A stretch of DNA of 64,000 bases from Chaetomium olivaceum (Eukaryota > Ascomycota > Sordariomycetes > Sordariales > Chaetomiaceae), in the NCBI GenBank assembly GCA_039881045.1, contig JAYWVB010000001.1, forward strand, positions 620,001 to 684,000. The letters run 5' to 3'. A program made the position numbers and the translations under genes. Under the pieces are notes generated by a model. It was not told the origin of the DNA, searched no databases, and was given only the letters and a program-made list of their open reading frames with translations. Below, one piece after another: positions 22,530 to 34,010 of the stretch (position 1 is its first letter; each line of letters begins with the position of its first letter).

Positions 22530-24826
22530 GGGGATGGCATTTCTGGCATGCTGTGGTAGGGCAGAGCAGGCCGGGCTGGGTCTACAGGGTGGGCTGGTGG
22601 GAGTGGCATGTTAGAAAGAGGACGCGCGTTGGTGATGGGGTTGCGTGCTTGAATCTGTGGCGGCGGTGGGGGTGGGCGGGCGGCGTTACTTTGCTGGTGG
22701 CAGGTTACGTTGCGGTACTTTGACAAAATAAAACGGTAATCATTTGAGCACCAGTTTCAACTTGTTCCAGCGCACTAATGCTGCATGTAGACTGTTCCGT
22801 TTTATCCTCTACGGCGGGGTGTCTACAACGGCCCCTCTCTCTAAACCCACGCTCTCAAACGCGTTCGTTCGTATTCCCCGTCTCAACTGCATAACAAAAA
22901 AACAAACCAAGCAGTCACCTATCACCAGTCGCCCAAGGCGAGACATCGGTGAAATGTCGGCCATTCCGAACTGGCCTACCACGTTGTAGTTCTGGCCCAG
23001 TAACTCCGTACAGTTGCATTGTCGAAACCCGTGTTGGGCAGCCCGGTGACTCCATCCCCCAAGTCAAGTGACTGAGCCCAAGCCCACCGGTCTCGTTCTA
23101 GCAGGGATACGGCATCTCCGAAAACCCCCCCCATCACGGGACGCCGAGGGGTTGCGATCCGGGAAAAAACCGGATCGGATCCGCTGGTCAAGATCGGAGC
23201 TAGCTACTGTCAAGTTTCACAGAAACTTGGAAAAAATGACAAGACGGCCGTCGGGTAACCGGCCAGCCCGGCCCAACGTTCTCGGCAGTCGAATCCCAGC
23301 CGTCGACAGCAAGGCCATGGGAAGTCTGTTCTTGAGTCACATGCTATGCTTGTTTGCTTCAGCTACGGCGGCGTGTGGGAGCAAACATTGGGTCTCTGAC
23401 CGAGTTAACCGTCCAATAAGACAGACAAATGCACTCCCAAGTGTCAGGCTCTCTCAGCTTGCCGCGGCCGGTCTGAACAAGGAATGCTGGTTTAAAAAGA
23501 GAAATGCGTATATTATCCAATGTGCTGTGCTCGCCCACCACGTGTTACCACCCGCCCAAAAGTCGCCATCCCAGTTAGTTACGTAGTTACGAGTGATCAA
23601 TACTCCCGGCTTGGCCCAAACACGTCCAAGTCACCTGTTTCCATGCATAACACAACAAAAGAGACAAGACATGAACAAACCCGAAGCCGAAAAGGCTGAA
23701 TAACTGAGCCGAACCGAACCCTAACCGAGCCAAACCGCCAAGGTCACTCACATATCAGAAAACAAGAACTCAAACCTCCTTACACAGCGGGGGTGTGTGG
23801 TGCAACCCAAACACAGTAACGCACACGGAAACACGCCTCGAATGTAAGCGGCGCAAAGGGCAAGTGGAACACAGGATGGTATGATGACCACAAACTCCAG
23901 CAATGCTCCCTCACAGAAGCGGTGCAGAACAGAAGCCTCAGTTCAGATTCAAGTGCGTTGGAGAAAAAGTGTCAAAAGGTGGTGGTGGTGGTGGTGGTGG
24001 TGTGGGTAAAGTAAGTAAATAAGTGGTAAACAACACGCAGCGAAGAGAAAGTTAAAAGGGGGGTTCGACCAAACAAAACGGCATGACGGGCGGCGGTACA
24101 ATTTCAGCGCGAGAGAAACCTCCAACATGTGTGCCTCCCAATTTCCCCTCAGCATCAGCCAGCCGACACGTAATCCTCCCTCCATGACAAGCGTGATGAC
24201 AATAAATGATGTACTCAAAAAAGGTGGAAGGAGAATGAATGGTGGCGATAGGGATAGCGGGTGTAGAAAATCCAATCCAAAAAGTTCCAAATCCGAAAAC
24301 TGCCACTCCACTCCCTCCAGACAGACAAGCCCAGGTTCGCCGGCGCCGGGTCAAAAATGGCGTCAGGTAATCCAAAATCGTCAACCAAACAGTCGTTAAC
24401 CGTGTTGTTGGCGTCGGGTCCGTCGTGGGTATCGTGAAGAGCCGGCGACGGGCGGGCGCCGAAAGGTAGAAATACCGAAACTAAGAAAATAAGGAAAAAA
24501 GAGCGAGGTATCATAGAAAACAGAACTGGTGAAATATGCCCTCGCCAGACTCCTCTATCCCCTAGACTGATACCCTCCCCCCTTGCCCGGCCCGAATGCT
24601 GCAAGCCGACTGCACCCTTCCTTGAAAGCAAGTTGCCTTCCCGTCCAGTTAACAGATGATGCCCGAACCAGTCAAAAAAATGGGGAGAAATCCGCCCGCC
24701 AGAAGAGAAAACCGCCCTGGGTATCAACAACCGTCCAGCGCGCATCGGTAACCAGCCAGTCAACCATCTCGCGGCGGACCAAGTCAACAACATATGAGCC
24801 CTAGCGACGTCCTTGCCGGACGACGC
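22530..24826. other. Intergenic between convergent genes
   Basis: The 3' flanks of dpb4 (rightward) and the RSC7 gene (leftward). It contains a (GGT)n tract at about 23978-24002. A 172-codon open frame at about 23068-23586 has no recognisable feature. No RNA gene is seen. Confidence 0.5.
23978..24002. repeat. (GGT)n microsatellite
   Basis: About eight GGT units in the 3' intergenic region between two convergent genes. Confidence 0.85.
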
Positions 24827-27264
24827 TCACTGAGGCTGGTTAGCCCACCACTGCCCCGGTGCCTGCTGTTGCGACCAAGCCTGGGTAACCGCCGGTGCCT
24901 GCGGGCTTTGCTGCATGTACTGCCGCGGCGTCTGGTCGGCCGAGTACATCCCCTGTGCCCCCGCGCCGCCGTACCCCTGACCCATACCAGGCATTCCCGG
25001 TATGACATGCCACCACCCGGCTGAACCGGACCCGAGCCGCTCGAGTGTCGCAGTTGAGGAGCGGGTGATTGCTGCGGGTGAGGAGAGGCCTGAGACTGGG
25101 TCGTGTAGGCAGGGTAGCCGTGTTGAGGCGTCTGGGGTGTCGGGGGCCACATCTGGGGCTGCGAGTAGCTGTAGTTTTGCGTGGCCTGCGGCAGGGTGCC
25201 GGTGGAACCCGAAGGCGGATATGACGGTCTGGACGTGTTCTGGGCGGGGTCGTGGGCGATACCTCTCAGCGTGTTCTGGCCAGCCGGATTCTGTGCGTGG
25301 ATGGGCTGGGAGTAGGGTGCCGCTGACATCATCATAGGACTCTGGTTGGGAACGATGCCGGACTGCTGCAGGTTGCTGGCGCTGCTGTGGGGTGCTGGGC
25401 CGGCACGACTGGTCGGCACGGCAGCATCGGCCGAGGTCACAGGCTGGCTCAGCGTCGTCGGAGGGGGCTGCTCGTGCGGTCTCCGCCAGATGTTCTGCAT
25501 GTAATCACTGCGCATGTCTCGCTGTTGGTTAACAGACCGGTTGAACTCGGCCGCATGATGGGCCTGGGCATGCAATTCCGAGATGGGAGACGGCTGGATC
25601 CGGTCCTGGTAAGGCGGCCCGGTGATCTCCTGACGTGGGCCCGTCTTCAAGATGCTCGAATAGTCCCGGCTCCGTGTATCGCTGTAGTCTGGTCCTAGTG
25701 TTATCACAGGCATTCTGGTCGAGCTTCCTGGCGGTCCTCCAAGCATACCTGGTTGAACGAGCTGCGGTTGGGGTGCACCGCCGAACTGGCCCGGGTTGGT
25801 GCTGTAAACGATCTCGCCATGGGGCGCTCCAAGTATCGAGGTACTGTGGTTCGCCTCGGCCTCGCGTGCCTTGGAGGCGCCCGGCCGCTTCTCACCTGCC
25901 GGGTCGGCCTCGGTGAACCCTTGCTTGCGCGCCTTGGTCTCCCAGTAGTCGTCGCGGACCCGCCTCCCATTCACAATGACGCGGCTCCCAAATTGGCGGA
26001 ACATGCTCCTTGCTGTCACGATGGCAATCTGGCGTGACCGGTAGGAAAAGGGAAGGATTTCCTGGTTCACCAAATCATCCTTCTCGACCTGGCTCGCAAT
26101 GATCTTGAACAACGACCTGTTCTTGTTGAAGAGCAGGTACGAGTCCCGGTATCCAAGGACGCGCGCGCATTCGGTGGCGAGCATAAAGAGCTTATCTCCG
26201 CGGTTCGGGACGAGGAAGGTCCGGCAACGGTATTCGCGATTCCCTGTGAGCTGGCCGTTGGGCATCACCTTCTTCTCGCCGGCCTCGTCAATCTCTCGAG
26301 GGAGGTACTCGTCCCCGCCGGGCCCGAGCTGGTCCGTCGTGTGGTCGCGCACGGTCGGGAGCGCCTTTAGGGTAGACTTTGTCGGGGTCGACTTGGGCGC
26401 GACGCTTGAGGAGGCGCGTAGGTGGGTGTCTGGGCCGGCAAAGGCGCATTTTGGCTCTGGGGGGTTTGTGGTGGGAGTGTCTGGGGGGTAGGTGGAAGCG
26501 GCGGGAGAGGTGCCGGGACGGCGGTCTCGGGGACGCCCCCGGATGTTCGGGACTTCATCGGTCTGCCTCTTTTCCTAGGCTTGTCACCACCTGAAAGCGC
26601 GGATACCTCTGTCAGCCTGTGATCGCGGGTCATACGCGCGGGGGTCGCACGGCCAGCGGGGTGCGACGCGGGAACGGCCGATTCAGTTGTAGAGCTTCAG
26701 CGACACAGAGATGGAACACCGACATACCGTCATCACCAGCCGAACCTGGCGGTCCTGAGTCCCCGAAATCGTCGGGGGATCGGCTCCGCTTGACGCCTCG
26801 AGAGGGAGGGTCGATCAGGTCTGCGTCGGACTGAGGTCAGCATTGCGCGTTGAGCGGCGCGAGTGGCAAAAAGCCGAGATGGAAGATGCGCTGCGCGTCA
26901 AGTCCATCGAGAAGAGATGCGACGGCATGATGGGCAACAAGAGATGAACAAGCGCGCATTAGGTTGAAGCAATTTCGATGATGGGATAGTAGAACCCCGA
27001 GATTATTACTCGATGGCCCGAGAGCTCAAAACCTAGTCGAGAGAAGACACAAAGGTGGTGCACATTCGCGGATCGCGGGACCACAGAGAGGAGCTCGGAG
27101 GCTGCGATGCGCGCACAGTTCCCGCATAGCTCGGCGCAAGGAGGGGGGAATAAAACAGCAAACAGTAGCAAAAGGAAGGGTCCCAGTCCCAATGACGCAC
27201 CTGTGTTGAGCGCGGCTGGATTGATTGTTGCACTATCGGCGCCGTTGGGCTGTGCAGCGTACAT
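24827..27264 (-). CDS. rsc7: RSC chromatin-remodelling subunit Rsc7/Npl6
   Basis: Exons 27201-27264, 26728-26820 and 24827-26590, with introns of 380 nt (26821-27200) and 137 nt (26591-26727); about 640 residues after two corrections. The N-terminus MYAAQPNGADSATINPAALN joins DLIDPPSRGVKRSRSPDDFG and then GGDKPRKRGRPMK, an AT-hook-like basic patch. The RSC7/Swp82 domain follows: TVRDHTTDQLGPGGDEYLPR, NREYRCRTFLVPNRGDKLF, ARVLGYRDSYLLFNKN and FGSRVIVNGRRVRDDYWE. The tail is Gln/Pro/Ser-rich and ends WWANQPQ. One base is missing at 26413-26414 (before the APKSTPTKSTLKAL segment) and one at about 24999 (before GMPGMGQGYGG). Rsc7 belongs to the nuclear ATP-dependent RSC or SWI/SNF remodeller. Confidence 0.87.
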
Positions 27265-30200
27265 CGGTGCCGTCGACGTCGACCACACGTCGATGGGTCT
27301 GCGACACGACGTGTCTTGATATAGTTGGGCTGTCTGGCTGGCTTGAGGGGGGGTGGAGGGGCGACACAACCAAAAGCAAAGTCGTCAGAGCTTCCTTTCT
27401 CAAACTTTCCCGCTGTGGAATGCACGGACGCGCGTTGTGTGGTGCAGACCAGGAATGTTCGTGCATGTGGTTGGCGCAAATCCACGGGCTGCTGCTTCCA
27501 GGGAGTCGGGTGTCGAATGGAAGGGTAAAAGTTATAAAAAAAAAGGCAGGGACGCGGGAGCAGGAGCAAGGCAGGGTGCGTGCTTTTCCACTTGATTTGT
27601 CGCCTCCTCCTTTTACTCATCGGCTTCCCTGCTGGGTGCTCGGTGCTGGGTACTGGGTGCTGGGTGCTGCTGGAGCTGGGTGCTGGGGAGCTCAGGTTTT
27701 GAAAAGGAAAAGCACTTTCGCGTCGGCTTCGGGTCTTGCCACGGGCGGCGTGTGCAGAGGAAAAGGGTCCAGGGTGCCATGGCTCCTGTCAGGTTCGAAA
27801 GTGCTGCGAAGAACTGGACGGCTGCAGGACACACGCGGGGACCAAGCTAATCCTGTTCAGGCAATGGCTTGGCGCCTGTCCTGTTCAGGCAAGGCAGAGC
27901 GGGGCACCCTTGCATCTCTCTGTTGACGGCCGCCGCGGTGTTATCATCATTAACACGAGCTGCGGCAGCACCAATTCGGACGACAAAAACGCTCACTCTT
28001 CTGTACCGAGACCCGTCAGCCTGAGGCCGACTGGGTCACGGTGAGATAGGTGGTTATTTGCGGTCTGTTTGGTACAAACGAGGACCGGGATTTCAAAACC
28101 TGTTGAGCAACTTGCGATGAAAACTCCAATTATTCTTTATTATTCAACGTCAGGGTACGAATACCTTGGGAGTTTACAGATTATTAGTACTCCACCTCTG
28201 GTGTCGCCTTTTAGATACTACCAGGTCATCGCGATATCTCCCACCGACGACTTCCTTGCCCAATATCAAGATGCGGCGCGTGCTGTTAGCGTCCTTTCCC
28301 TCGGACCGCCATGTGGATCCCTTGCCGGGGAATCCGCCCTTCCTGCGCAAAGAGGGGTTGTGTTGGAAGGGGCGGGACGGCTTCCTTCTCTCTCCCGTTT
28401 TGGGAACAGGTTTTCTTGGGTTGGGACAGCGGGTAAGCTGGACATGGGTGCTCGCCGGTGTCCGCGACACTGGATGAACGGCCGATCACTGCCTGTTCTT
28501 CATCAGATGAACGAACTTCCAGCAGCTCTTTACACAGTCGACATATTTAACTGCAAGATATGACGTTGCTATGTAGACACAAGGATTCCTCGAAGTTCTT
28601 CTCGACTCTAGGGATAGAGAGAGAGCGCAAATCGTTGGCTTCGTTCGCCTATTTGGAACACGGCAGGGGGTAGATGGAGAACGCAGCAGGGGCATTCGAA
28701 ACTCAAGACCATGGAGCCTTGTGCGACTGACCTGTCTGTGCCGAGGTACCCCGTGTCAGAACAAAGTGCCGGATCGAGACGATGACTGGTTTGAACGCGG
28801 GTGTGACTAATATGAAGGCTCAGTTTTTTGACTTTTAACATCGGACCCGAACGACGAAGACCAGGCGAGAGAAGGAGGAGTTGCAACAGTTTCAGGGCGC
28901 TAAACGATGCCCGCATGGAGCCTGCAGGCACGGGACTTGGTCGAAGGAAGGGTCTCCATGGCTTCATGGTGGTACAGAGGAATGAAGACACTATGCGGGT
29001 GCCGTGGCAAACGATTAAAGCGTGCTGCAGATCTGATCCGGTGAGAAAGGGACCCGTTTGCTTGCTGATGGAGCCCCCGCCATCCGAATGCTATAAGGCG
29101 ACTGGACGAGCGCAACACTCTTCTCAGCTTGTCAGTCGACGATGCGGTCACCTGAAGTGTCAGGTGCGAGCTCATCATGCCGCCAAAAATGACGATAGGG
29201 TATCATCTCAGATTTCCCAGCTGCTTGGGCAATGACCAGACCATGCCTTTTGCGACGTTTCCCGATAACGAACCGGTCGGCTTAATCCGAAGAACACCCC
29301 CAAAACCCCGCAGCGGCTGTGCAGGCAGGCGGCCTCGAGATTACCCCGGCGGGCGTTGTCGGCCGTCTGCAGGCTGGGAAAGTCTGTTTGTACATATGGA
29401 TGTACAGACGGAGGGCTGCGTAAGGCTGGCGGGCAACAGGAGGGGAGGTCGTCTAATCGGGGATTTTTGCTGGCTTCTGAAATTGAAGTGAAATGGAAAT
29501 TTATGCCATATTGGTTGTAAATCGACTCGCACTCTCGTAAATCTTTTAGTTAGTCTGAGTGGTACTCAAAGTCCCAGTCTCAGTTACACAAACAAGCTGT
29601 GTCCAGTCCGAGTTAGAAATTGACGTTGGAAGGGAAAGCACATCTCAAAGACACAACGAAGCTGAGCATGGGTCGGCGCCTGGACCGTATCCAATCAGAT
29701 AGCCCGATAGGCATCAACCCCCTTGCTTCCCAGGAATTTTCCGATAGGAATACCCCTCCTGCACTCTGCGACACGGATTTGGGAAACGAAGTTGGAGCTC
29801 TTTTCCCTCTTTTTCCTATCTTTTTTTCTTCTTTTTTTTTCGCTGACCCTCGCTCGACCCCAAGTTTCTTGGGTAGGATCTCGTTGTTGGTTTATTCCCG
29901 ACACAAAAGGCACCGCGTCCTTTTCCACGCACGCGGAGTCGATAAATCGGCTTACTTTGGAGTCATGCGCAGGTCTTGTCGCACCGCATGCCGTTCGAGA
30001 TGAGGTCAGCCTGCAGCCGGACCCGACAGGTCGAAATTCACTATCGGATTCCTGTCACATGAAAGATCACGGCCAAGCGAGCCGGATTGCGAGCTGTATG
30101 TCTCAGTATCTCCACAGCAAACCCCACAGATTCGGCAACCGTTATGGTCAATTGTGACCGGCCCTTCGCCTGCTTCCGCGAAAGACGGAAGCGATATGAA

Positions 30201-33200
30201 GCTGCGGTTGTACTTGGACAGATCTTGATGGAGACTTGCAGAAGAACAGGAGGCAAGCTCGATTCCCGCTCGCCATCCAGACCCACGGCGGTTCGTCAGC
30301 TGCCAATATTGTCTTGCCCAGGCGAGTTTGATTGGCCGGCCGCCCGGCGATCCGGAGCGCGGATGACGCCACGGCTGAAACTGCGCGATTCCTCGCTTTG
30401 GGTCAGCGGCGGGAGACGCGGTCAACGAGAGTAACAACGACCCGGGTCTCCCGAGGCAGCTGGATTTGACCGAACAAACCGCGTTGAAATGTCAGGCTTA
30501 CTCTCGGTCCGCTGTCAACTCGCCGGCCAAGACGAGCAGAGGCTGTGAGATATTTCTCGTGTTCGGTCCGCCTTTCCTGGCGGGAATGCCTGGTCGCCCT
30601 GGGAAGGAAACGCGGGGTTTTGCTGGCCGCGCGATGAAGACGCGCAAGGCAACGCGACGGGACCACTCTTGCGAAATGAGGCGGAGCGCGAATCAGATTC
30701 ACACACATCTTGGCACGCCATGATGCGAGCGCTTCCCTCTTTCCGGAATTCGATATCAAACCCCGCGTTTGGTTTAAAGTCGCGGCTAGTTTAACATGCA
30801 AGCCATGTTACCACACGGGCGTAACAGACCTTCTCATGACTCCTGAGAATCTCAAACTGAATCAACATTTTCGACAAAACGCAACGTCGCGCGCCATGTG
30901 ACGCGGAAATAGCACGCCTAGCGTGTGTCGATTCTTTCCAACTTTGAGGAATCTGGGGAGAGCATGGATAGCGAACAAGATGGTGTGCTCGGCGGCATGC
31001 AGCAGGGGGCGGAAAGGCTCCAGAGCTTGGCCATGAGGTGGGAGGGGTGACAGGTGGGGCGCAAGACAAGGACTAGACCGGGGTGGAAGCGAGTGACCGG
31101 GTGGAACTTGGCGCTTGAGGTTTTGTCAAACTTGATTGGCTTTTCAACTGCAGCTGCGCTGACACACGGGCCACTTTCATGCAAATCATGAAAGTGCCCC
31201 CAGTCACTTCGATCGAACCACACCCCTTCTCTCTCTCTTCTGTTGGACTGCGGGGCAGAGACAGTCTCACAGCCCCCCCCCCCCCAAGAAGTGTCAAGAC
31301 ATCTCCGTTTTCCAGAACCTCGCCGGTCTGCAGTCCATCTTGCCGGTATCGATTCGTTCACCAATCGACTGGCTGTTTGCAAAAATCCCAAGCCGATATT
31401 TTGTGGCATCGAGACATCGGATCGAGAATATTGGCGCCATCGAACATCACGCACACACCCACACTCCTCTGCAGAGCACGCAGCCTTCCATCCCACCTGC
31501 CCTGACCCGGTGGCCCGCTGCAAGTTGTTCTTCCGCCGACGGAAAGGGTGGGCCATTTTATCGGCAGCAGATTGGCGGCCTGTGTTCCATCCGAGTCTTC
31601 TCCACGATTTGCTCGTTGGAGAGGTCACTGAAGCGGCACCCGCTACCCCCCCTCCTCCTTGCTTTTGCATCTGTCATTCGAGCACACACCTGGCGGCGGC
31701 CCCTTCCCGCTCCTGCAGCAGGTGGAGGTGGCCCGGCCGGGAGGTCGCTTCGCCATGGCCTGGCCGTGGGTTCGTGGAATTCGACTTCCCCACCAGCCGG
31801 GAGGTACTCACCCATCCCTCATCGTGCCGCATTCGCGGGCTCATGTAAGTCATCCGCTGGTCGACACCATCTCACTTTCGAGCAGTCACCAGCCGAACGT
31901 TCCATCTGCCGAGCGGCTTGTTTCTTCTTTGGAGCCAAGGAAGTACCGAAGGCTGCCATCAAGGAGACGGCACCACACCGCGGCGGCCGTGTGGAAACAC
32001 TCCATCGCCGCCCTGGCCAGGTCCATGGATCGGCGCTCCCACACCCGCCCGCTCCCGTGCCACCCAATTTCCGCGGTACACCAGCCTTACCACATTCTTT
32101 TCTGTTTCCCAACCCTGCTCGAGCCCAGAACCAAGGCCGAGTCTTTTCCAGGAAACGATGTTGGGACTGGAGACCCAACAGGCGCTAAGATGCAACATCC
32201 ATCACGCGCACGGGACGGCCTCCACCTTGCATCATCTTGATATCGAGATGCTGGCGATCGACCGCAAAGATCTGGGGAGGGGAGGAGCAAAGGAGCAATC
32301 GGGGTGGTAGGCTCGTAGGCAGCCCTTGCTGCGCCGCAACCGACGACACGCACAGAAACAACGGGAGAAACTATTTTACACAAGCGTGCGAGGTCACGGA
32401 GATACCACTCAACTACCACTATCACACTGGCACGTTACTGCCCGGTGTTGGAAGACGAGACAGACTCGGTCTGCGGTAGACCCACACCAGACGTGCAGGC
32501 CGATGCGCGCGAGCCAACCTGCCGATGCAGCTGCACCTGCAAGCCTTCGTCTCACGTCTGAAGCAGCAGGACAAGACGGGAAAGCGGGTCACCCACGGAG
32601 TGCTACTTGGCGTCGCACAAGCGTGCTCGAATGGGCGAAGCGGGACCCTCGCAGGTCGTGCCTTGATTGTGCATGGCTCGCTTGTTGCTAGCTTCGCCCT
32701 GATAGCAGTTTAAAGACATCAGGAGCACGGCGCAGTTGCTGAGAGCAGAGCCCAACTCCGTTGCTTTCCGATCGGGCCGGGAGGGGGCTCTCATGCTCGG
32801 AACCTTCTTGGGGAGGAGTGACCACCATTGTCGAGGTTACACATCTCGCCCGGCAAACAAGACAGCTGTATGTCAAGATGGCGCTCTCCCATCCTACCCA
32901 CAAACGAAAGGTGCTATTTTGGGATGGAAAGATTAAACGCAAAAATGCCATTTGCGAGCCTGGTGAATCCGACAGGTTGACAAGAGCTTCGACGGCCCAC
33001 CTCGACCCAAGATTCGACTGCAGAAGCGAGCATGGGATGGCAATCTGGCAAAATCGGCCGGATGAATCTTGTGCAGATCACTTGATGCAGCATGTGCAAT
33101 CAATAACTACCTATTCAGATATCAACTCGAAAGCATCACTTGTGAGAAGTGACCAACAGCTGACTTATTCTGGGGGTGGGGGTTGGCTCTCTTAAACTTG

Positions 33201-34010
33201 CGCTGTTCATTCGAATCATTTTCCGGGCGGGTTACGGCGGCTCTTGATGGCGGTCCCGAGTACGGATCATGCCGACTGACGGTTCAGTTGGTGTTGCGTT
33301 GTGGGTGTGAGCAGTAGATTGCCAGCATCTTCATGCGAGAAGGAAGGGCCAGCTTCCCCATTGGCAAAATCGGTCGGGCTCTCAGTGCAGATGTAGAAAG
33401 GAGCTCGAGCTGTAGGAACGAGACAAAAAGTTACTAGGAAGTTTACACAGTGAACGGTCATTATAAAAACTCAGATACATGAAAAACGAATAAAACACCT
33501 ATTCATATACCCCGCCTCCTCGGGTTTCCCGTGTTTCTAGGTTGCGTTAATGGTCAAGCTGTTACATGTAGAACAACTCGAGTTATCCCTGCATGACATG
33601 CGAGGTACTGGGATACCATGATTTGTGCAAATCGCAGATATGTACATCCAGTACACACAGACACACGGATGGCTTACCCAGAGCGAGTTGGTGGGCACAC
33701 CTCGCAAAGCTTGACCCCCTCCTCGGAGCTTCAGTGAGGGTTGTACATATGTAGCTTCGTACTGTAGCTCTGTATGGGGGGATGGCGGGGTGCTGTCTTA
33801 TCGATAAGAGTGTGGCTGCTGGCTTAGCGCTACACTCGCAGTGATTCGTCCAGTACGCGACGCCCGCGTTTTCCTGCTCTGGTAATCAATCGCAGACCTC
33901 GAAATAAAAAAGTAGCCAGAACAGGGAGACTACCGAGTAACACTTCTCACTGCTCGGGGTCAGAGCTGCGATACCTACGATCTTATAGACAGTACAACGA
34001 CTCTATCACA
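27265..34010. other. 6.7-kb gene-poor region
   Basis: Bounded by two divergent genes, so both promoters lie at its ends. I recognise no gene. It contains an imperfect GGGTGCT repeat (27630-27689), a 12-bp direct repeat CCTGTTCAGGCA (27852 and 27880), and a poly-C tract at about 31269-31284. Between 30.9 and 32.3 kb several long frames overlap on both strands (about 282 codons rightward at 31340-32188, about 250 leftward at 30918-31670) without domain resemblance. No tRNA is seen. Confidence 0.5.
27630..27689. repeat. Imperfect GGGTGCT heptamer repeat
   Basis: About seven copies of a GGTGCT/GGGTGCT-like unit in the region upstream of the RSC7 gene. Confidence 0.75.

Noticed and set aside
31340..32188. 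282-codon rightward open frame
   Set aside because: It overlaps equally long frames on the other strand, starts inside a CA/C-rich stretch and shows no domain or conserved motif. Chance in GC-rich DNA is a sufficient explanation.
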